This document shows, in pieces, positions 12,501 through 64,000 of a DNA stretch of 64,000 nucleotides. The notes under the pieces were generated by a model. That model saw only the letters and a list, made by a program, of their open reading frames with translations, ran no database searches and was not told where the DNA came from. Each line of letters begins with the position of its first letter. The stretch's first letter is position 1. Both the position numbers and the translations under genes were made by a program. This stretch comes from Prionace glauca (Eukaryota > Chordata > Chondrichthyes > Carcharhiniformes > Carcharhinidae), in assembly GCA_037974335.1 (NCBI GenBank), contig CM075727.1:91438602-91502601 (forward strand). The letters run 5' to 3'.

Positions 12501-13734
12501 AGCTGGAAAGTCCTTTGCGTGTTCGGTGGCGGGAAAAATGCAAATTTCTTCCTTTTTTCCTCATTATTTTTCCTAGTGTCAATGGAAAAGTTCCTTAGAG
12601 GCATTGACAATAAAAGCTACAGAACAAAATAATGGAAAAGTTCCGGAATCTCAAACTCTGGATAATTAGTTTCTGGTGCCTGGCCGCGTCCAGGTGAATA
12701 ACCATTCTGAACCCGCCATAGTATACTCTCCATGGCTTCAATGCCCTTTATGTAGTTTTGGACATTTTATCTCTAACTGCGACAGAACAAATGCTTTATA
12801 CAAATTACCATTTTTTTACTCAATGTCGACATTTTTAAAACTCAAAAATGTTTCAGGTTCTTAATCTATTTCCACTCTGTTTCAAGACATGTTGACCATG
12901 AGATCCACTTTCGGTGTTTACTCACTGAGACCATATCTTCACTGTCACAGCATCAGTGAGGATCTGCTGCTATTCTGGGAAGATATTCTAGTTTCTGCAT
13001 CACAGTCTATTACCCTGCTGCAGATACCCACACACTCAGCCTGTCCAAATCACGCTGAAGCATCTGATCGATAAATACCCTTATGTGCTCCATTTAATTT
13101 GAGAGAGTTGTTATTGCTATGTGATTCTACATCAGTCTAACTTTTCTTCCATTGATCTGTGGACAGTTATTTCCGGTGTAGGCACTGGAATTTCTCTGTC
13201 ATTCACCTGTAGAGACGAGAGGTCACTAAACCCGAATCCCCTGGAGTTGGGCCTTGTGACTGGAAGTCCCAGCTATCCCCAACTGCTGATAAAACACCGT
13301 CTGTTCCATCTGTCTGATTGGGTGTTTGGGTTCCTGCTGGAAAAGCAGCAACAGTAAAGCTCCAGTCGAAAGAGGTTGAAGCGATTTAAAAGTAGCCTTC
13401 ACTGGAACAAACACGCCCAGTTTGTTACGATCATTTCTGGCCTCAAAATGCTCATTTTATAGTCTGAGAGCTATAAATAGTAAAGGTGGATTTTTCCACA
13501 AACCTATTTACTTTGCAATAGATTTAAGTATAGTCACCAGGGGAGAACTGATTCAGGGAGTATTGAAATTGTGTTTATTGTTTTAATGCATTTATTTATC
13601 ATAATCTAACAGACTGACAGTAAGGCCTGTGCATCCTTTGCGTGTGAAATCTGCTGTTCCCTTAGCAAAAGCCGAGTGTAAACCAGCGGGGGGAGGGGAG
13701 TGGAGGGCCGGGAAAATTTACTACAATTAAAACC
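12501..13734. other. No gene recognised
   Basis: Low-complexity-free sequence with short open frames only. I looked for an exon of FBXL2, the expected upstream neighbour, and saw none. Confidence 0.4.
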
Positions 13735-14160
13735 ATAATACAGAGGAGCAGAAGTAGGCCATTCAGCCCATCGAGTCTGTCCCACCATTCAATGAGATCA
13801 TGACTGACCTGATAGAACAATTCTCAACTCCGCTTTCCTGTATTATCCCCATAACCCTTGATTCCTAATTTAACATCTCAGCCTTGAACACACCCAATGA
13901 CCCAGTCTCCACAGTGCTCTGTGGTTAAAAAAAATTCACAGATTAACTCCCCTCTGGGAGAGGAAATTCCTCCTCATCTCCGGCTTAAATGGACGATACC
14001 CTACTCTGAGTTTATGCCCTCTGCTCCTAGACTCTCCCACCTCCCAGCATCTACCCTGTCAAGCCCCATAAGAGTTCTACATGCCCTAATAAGGTCGTCT
14101 CTCGTTCTTCTAAAATCCAAAGAGTGCAGACCCAACCTACTTAGCCTTTCCTCCTATCGG
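13735..14160 (-). mobile_element. CR1 LINE 3' fragment, older subfamily
   Basis: From the + strand it reads AGAGGAGCAGAAGTAGGCCA then CCATTCAATGAGATCATGAC and the inverted C-terminal ORF2 region. It is a diverged relative of CR1-A lacking the TTATGTTC tail. Confidence 0.7.
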
Positions 14161-14353
14161 CGCTATATAGAAGCAGGTTGTTGTTTCGGTAACGGGCTCT
14201 GTCGGATTTCTGGGAATGTCATATTTTGCACCTTTCTGAACCCGGAGTCTGATATGAAGTTCGCAGCGATTTGCTGAAGTGAACTCCGGGAGACCGCGAA
14301 AAACCAGAACAAAACGGAAATGCGATGACGCTGGGAATAATTTGGATCCGATC

Positions 14354-15132
14354 CTCAGCACTCTCTGATCCTCAGCACTCCCTGATCCTCAGCATTCCCC
14401 GACCCTCAGCACTCCCTGATCCTCAGCACTCCCTGATCCTCAGCACTCCCTGATCCTCAGCATTCCCTGATCCTCAGCATTCCCTGATCCTCAGCATTCC
14501 CTGATCCTCAGCACTCCCTCCTCAGCATTCCCTGATCCTCAGCATCCTCTGATCCTCAGCACTCCCTGATCCTCAGCACTCCCTGATCCTCAGCATTCCC
14601 CGACCCTCAGCACTCCCTGATCCTCAGCACTCCCTGCTCCTCAGCATTCCCTGATCCTCAGCATTCCCCGACCCTCAGCACTCCCTGATCCTCAGCACTC
14701 CCTGCTCCTCAGCATTCCCTGATCCTCAGCATTCCCCGACCCTCAGCACTCCCTGATCCTCAGCACTCCCTGATCCTCAGCATTCCCCGACCCTCAGCAC
14801 TCCCTGATCCTCAGCACTCCCTGCTCCTCAGCATTCCCTGATCCTCAGCATTCCCCGACCCTCAGCACTCCCTGATCCTCAGCACTCTCTGATCCTCAGC
14901 ACTCCCTGATCCTCAGCACTCCCTGATCCTCAGCATTCCCCGACCCTCAGCACTCCCTGATCCTCAGCATTCCCCGACCCTCAGCACTCCCTGATCCTCA
15001 GCATTCCCCGACCCTCAGCACTCCCCGATCCTCAGCATTCCCCGACCCTCAGCACTCCCTGATCCTCAGCACTCTCTGATCCTCAGTACTCTCTGACCCT
15101 CAGTACTCTCTGATCCTCAGCACTCTCTGTTT
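14354..15132 (+). repeat. 17-bp minisatellite upstream of SUSD5
   Basis: About 45 tandem copies of a 17-bp unit, commonest form CACTCCCTGATCCTCAG, with variants CATTCCCCGACCCTCAG and CACTCCCTGCTCCTCAG. In the middle the variants recur in fixed order and make a 68-bp higher-order repeat. The array ends about 320 bp before the SUSD5 start codon, so it probably lies in or next to the promoter. Confidence 0.95.
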
Positions 15133-15454
15133 CTTATCAAACGGCGTTCCAAGTTTGTGATTGTTCCCACTCATTTTCCTTCACTTCCTCCCGGGTTCAC
15201 ACCACCAGCCGCCTGTTTATTGTCGGAGCCGTGTGAATTTTCGCATCACTGAAGGATTGACCCTCCCTATACAACGTGTGGATAAAACCCAGTTTCCTAT
15301 CTGCGCGCAGTTCTCGGTTCTGCCTCTCCTCGCCTGCCTGTGCTGAGTGTGGATTCACCTGCTCTGTGTCTCCCGGGTCTACCCTGTGTCTTACTGTGTC
15401 TACCCTGCCCAGCCCGGCCTGAGCCGCCCTCTGTCCAGTGCCAGTCTCCCGGCG
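15133..15454 (+). promoter_or_regulatory. SUSD5: Probable SUSD5 promoter and 5' UTR
   Basis: Lies between the 17-bp array and the first in-frame ATG and is more GC-rich than the flanks. A TATA-like GGATAAAACC is at about 15280. The transcription start cannot be placed from sequence alone, so this is inferred from position. Confidence 0.35.
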
Positions 15455-60558
<45,104 letters not shown>

Positions 60559-60717
60559 CAAGGAAGGCAGCTTCTTGACGGAGGCTCCAAAATCAAAGTG
60601 GGGCCATGAGAACTGACCCTCTTGAAAATGGGAAACATTGCAATACGGTACAAGGTGTCTTCATTCTAATACGCTTTGAATAATTATTGTTACAGCTTAA
60701 AATAGCTGGAATATGCA

Positions 60718-60721
<4 letters not shown>

Positions 60722-60762
<41 letters not shown>
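60722..60762 (+). repeat. (CA)n microsatellite in SUSD5 3' UTR
   Basis: About 20 uninterrupted CA dinucleotides about 165 bp after the stop codon. Confidence 0.98.
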
Positions 60763-60765
<3 letters not shown>

Positions 60766-61207
60766 CCAATAGAACCATGATCAAAGTACTAACGACCTTC
60801 TTGGTAGGGACAGAGCCTTGCTGGGTCGGTGATCAGACGTCATAAATTCACTTATGCATCCACATCAACATCTTGCAACGTGGAAGGTGGGATGTTGGCT
60901 CCTGTCAGCAACATGTAAAGATTTGTAAATAATTTCTATTTAGGTTCTGTTTCAGTTTGCATGTGTTTAACTAATATAATCCCTATTGTAACTAACAGAA
61001 TATTTCTAGACAATATGCAATATATTTATTCTACTTCCTATGTATTTATTCCATTTTTATATGCAACCAGCTTTTGATAAATGACTTCATACTGCTCTGA
61101 AAAATAACCAAGAAAGTGAAATCTCATCTATAAGATGAGGCCTGAGTTTGTGGGAACACTTCACAAAAAATATCAATGTACTCTCTCCAGAAAAGGTTAA
61201 AAACATT

Positions 61208-61213
61208 TTTATT
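61208..61213 (-). other. Candidate CRTAP poly(A) signal
   Basis: TTTATT on the + strand, so AATAAA on the - strand, about 1.8 kb after the stop. Confidence 0.3.
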
Positions 61214-61481
61214 AGTTTAAGGCACCCAGTCAGTTGTACAGATTCTTATCATTTTTTAAAAAGTACATTTGAACACAATGGCTGTAGTGTATGAAGAAAG
61301 ATTAATATGGTTACATTAATATGATTCATGTAACAAAAACAGGATTTACCACAAGAATGTTGCAGTTTACAGTCCAGACGTTGTGAGCAGAGACAGAGGA
61401 AGACTCCATACCATATCAAGGGGGAGCATGAATGATTGACTGTCCACTTCATTGTCTGACAATTTGCTTTAAATTATCAAA

Positions 61482-61487
61482 AATAAA
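61482..61487 (+). other. Candidate SUSD5 poly(A) signal
   Basis: AATAAA in an A-rich context, about 920 bp after the stop. Confidence 0.35.
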
Positions 61488-62989
61488 TCTTAAAAAAAGT
61501 TAAATATATTGATGTTATTTCTTTTCTGTTTGTTCAAGCAATTTGGATTATACATAAAAAGATAGCTTGTGACCCCAGGTAAACATGGAAAGAATTTAAA
61601 GGAAAGCTTTGAGGGTTTTTCTTGGTCGAGATGGCTGGAAGTGACCAACAAAGATTTGTATTATGCAATTCTCAGTAATGCACACTACCCAGCAATTTAA
61701 AATGGCTACCAATTTACTTTCTTCTTAAACACGGTTTGGGCTCCATAAAGATTGCAGATTATTCAGGTGATCAAAACAGTAGTTGTTTTGTGAGGATTTC
61801 TAATTGTACAGCGAGTTTACACTGTGTTATTCAATCCATCCGAGACTGTGTAAAAGGGGCTGCTGTTTAAAGCATGGCTCACAACCAAATATCCAGACAC
61901 AGGGCAGCTGCAGTGAAGGATTAGTTGTGGGTTTTTCACACTGACTCGCTACAAACAGCATCAAGGGTCTATGTTCAAACATTAATAAATGAGTCAATGT
62001 TTTCTCTGGCATTGAAGCAGTACCACTAGTGAAAGCTGGAGGCAAAGTACGAAACAAGTTTGGTTTAAGTTTTTGCAGTAGAATTATAATCAGTACACAT
62101 TTCTGCATTTCCCATCTATGTTATTCTTAGTTGTATTTTTAATGAAAATTACATCCAGACTTTGTTTAACATCATACAACAAATATTCTCCCTTTTGGTG
62201 CTCAAGAATCATACAAGATCCCATTCTAAATGAGTATTTTCCCAATATTATGAGGTTCCCGTCAATCAGCACAAATAGCATCTCCAGTTTCCACTGGTAA
62301 TCCAGATCGGCATGAAGGATAATTAAGTATGAACAGCAATCACAGAGTGATGCTTCTCTCCAGTCTGAACGCAGAAGCAAGTTTTTATGATTGATTCCAC
62401 TCCTGCCAAACATGACATGATCCTGGGACTAATTCAGGACAACACTCAACCATCAAACCAACCAAGTTTGTACAGAAACAGGAAGTCAGTTAAACCGACT
62501 AAACACAGTCTGTGTGCCAAATATATTTAAACGTCATTTTAGATCATGTAGGAAAAAGAATAAACATCCTTTTAAGGAAAGCCTCTACATTCAACCATTA
62601 CAAACACAATAGTCCAATCATGTTGGAATAGCAGACTGGGAGAGCTATGAAGGAGACAAGTAGTTATGAAGCAACAGTTTTCAGCCAGTCTATTCCTAAT
62701 GCAATTTGAAGAATGAATAATGGAATCTAACTGTAAAACTGAACAAAAGCTCAAAGCTAAAAAATGTCTATTAAATAATAAAAGGCACATTTCAGAAAGG
62801 ATGTTACAGAGCTGTCACTCTAAAACACCGACAAACTAACAGAGGTGGATTTAAAAAGAATCCAAGACTTTAAGCAGCTATGGGAAGGGTTCAGGATTTG
62901 GGGACATTATCCTGAGTTGAGGCAGCCAGAGAAAGCAATCCACTTTTGATCAATACAGCTCTTGTACAGATTTTGTTCTATTGCTGAGA

Positions 62990-63043
62990 TTAACTGTCAG
63001 CAGTTTCCAGGAGATCGTCAATATATTCCAGAACTTCATCCTA
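62990..63043 (-). CDS. CRTAP: CRTAP last coding exon (partial gene)
   Basis: On the - strand an acceptor (TTCTTCCTATGTAG) is followed by DEVLEYIDDLLETAADS and TAA. Human CRTAP ends GEVVEYVDDLLELEETS in its own last small exon, as I remember it. CRTAP is the scaffold partner of prolyl 3-hydroxylase 1 and cyclophilin B in the ER, modifying collagen. The other exons lie beyond the window. Convergence with SUSD5 fits the human order and supports the call. It is too short to appear as an open frame by itself. Confidence 0.85.
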
Positions 63044-63433
63044 CATAGGAAGAACAAACATAAGTTCTCAGACCTCAGCATGACTTGCTCTATAATTCCA
63101 GATTCACTGTTAACTCTATTGCAAAATGACTGACACAAAAGTTTTCTTCTTTGTGAAATAATAGCTTTTGTTTAAAATAAGTCATTAAAAACTCCAATGA
63201 TCAGACATATTGCTTCTATTTAATCTTTCAGTGACATTGATTTGTAACCGAGACAGACTTGAGACATTTACTGTGAAGTGTTGAACAAGAAGCAGGTTAG
63301 CACATTGTTCAAGTGCTGAGTTTCATCACTTCACACTGAAAGCAATTTGTTACACCTTACACACTCAATTCCAACAATTATAAAGGACTGTACTTTACAA
63401 TCAGAATGTATCACACTCTTTTGCTGCTTTCAG
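63044..63433 (-). other. CRTAP: CRTAP last intron, part
   Basis: Non-coding sequence upstream (on the - strand) of the last exon, without a recognised feature. Confidence 0.5.
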
Positions 63434-64000
63434 TTTACAAAGAAAAGTACAGCACAGGAATAGGCCCTTCGGCCCTCCAAGTCCATGCAGACCATAATGC
63501 CCTAACTAAACTAAGAACAAATATCTGCCCTTACTCAGGCTGTGCCCTTGTGTACCATTCCTATTCATGAACCCATCCAGATACCTCTTAAATGTTGCTA
63601 ATGTGCCTGCTTCCACCACCTCCTCTGGCAACATTTTCCAGGCATCCACCACTCTCTGCATGAGAGAACTTCCCACACAAATCTCCCTTAAACTTTCCCC
63701 CTTTCATTTTGAACCTGAGCCCCCTGTTCCTCCAGATCATTTATATATACTACAAAAAGGTCCCAGCACTGGTCCCTCTGAAATACCACTAGCTACAGAT
63801 CTCCATTCTGAAAATCACTTCCACACTACTCGCTGTCACCAATAACTAAGCCAGTTCTGTATCCATCTCGCCAGCCCACCTGAAATCCCATGCAATTTTA
63901 GTTTTTGGACCAGTCTGCCTTGTGGGACCTTGTCAAACACCTTACTAAAGTCCATATAAACTACATCCACAGCTCTTCCCTCAAGTCACCTCTTCAAAAA
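63434..64000 (-). mobile_element. CR1-like LINE fragment running off the window
   Basis: From the + strand: TACAGCACAGGAATAGGCCC (3' end), CACCACTCTCTGCATGAGAG (inverted ORF2 C-terminus), then after an internal loss GATCATTTATATATACTACA, GGTCCCAGCACTGGTCCCTC and GACCTTGTCAAACACCTTAC, the inverted reverse transcriptase region. Several hundred bases between the C-terminus and the reverse transcriptase are missing. Confidence 0.75.

Larger units (their letters stand above)
60559..61500 (+). other. SUSD5: SUSD5 3' UTR (probable)
   Basis: Follows the stop codon and includes a (CA)n run at 60722-60762. The first good AATAAA on this strand that I see is at 61482-61487. The true end could be further on. 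Confidence 0.5.
61190..62989 (-). other. CRTAP: CRTAP 3' UTR (probable)
   Basis: Lies downstream of the CRTAP stop on the - strand, AT-rich, without repeats I can see. A candidate AATAAA on this strand is at 61213-61208; others lie near 61024-61050. - strand frames in this stretch are chance. Confidence 0.45.

Noticed and set aside
1-14353. Exons of FBXL2, the expected upstream neighbour
   Set aside because: I saw no leucine-rich repeat or F-box coding sequence on either strand. The gene may lie beyond the window.
15340-15454. Longer SUSD5 N-terminus upstream of 15455
   Set aside because: The frame is open upstream but has no ATG; the apparent start at 15347 is GTG.
62090-62413. 107-codon - strand frame
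   Set aside because: It lies in the probable CRTAP 3' UTR and has no recognisable features.

Overview
The window is vertebrate genomic DNA, most likely from a cartilaginous fish (shark-like). The evidence is an intron-rich gene with AT-rich introns of 5-15 kb, many CR1-clade LINE copies sharing one 3' tail built on TTATGTTC, tRNA-headed SINEs of the kind common in elasmobranchs, and several minisatellites. The organism is inferred from these repeats and was not confirmed by a search. No bacterial genes, CRISPR array, rRNA gene, retrovirus or LTR element was seen.

Two host genes are supported. SUSD5 (sushi domain-containing protein 5) runs on the + strand from 15455 to 60558 in five coding exons with clean GT/AG borders and compatible phases. 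It encodes about 606 residues: signal peptide, Link (hyaluronan-binding type) domain, one Sushi domain, a long acidic Ser/Thr-rich stalk, one membrane helix and a short basic tail. The last coding exon of CRTAP lies on the - strand at 62990-63043, convergent with SUSD5. This matches the human order CRTAP-SUSD5 as I remember it. The two 3' UTRs probably overlap near 61.2-61.5 kb. The 15 kb upstream of SUSD5 holds no exon I can recognise.

The rest is repeat-rich. Left flank (1-15.4 kb): truncated CR1 copies, SINE copies and a 17-bp minisatellite just upstream of SUSD5 exon 1. Intron 1 (15.5-21.0 kb): a 13-bp minisatellite next to the Link exon, full of GTAAGT hexamers. Intron 2 (21.1-31.3 kb): a 3.6-kb antisense CR1 sitting in a roughly 30/60-bp satellite. 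Intron 3 (31.4-46.1 kb): several old CR1 copies, a dispersed repeat split by a CR1 insertion, a long inverted repeat, and a three-level nest (14-bp minisatellite containing a CR1 containing another CR1). Intron 4 (46.3-59.3 kb): a nearly intact, apparently full-length CR1 in sense orientation with tandemly repeated 5' leader, followed by rearranged CR1 pieces and G-rich minisatellites.

The most interesting signals are the near-complete young CR1 with a 48-bp tandem array and a duplicated 195-bp block in its leader, the intronic tandem arrays whose units look like splice sites in the sense direction, an inverted SINE pair flanking the symmetric Sushi exon, and the repeated association of CR1 insertions with minisatellites.
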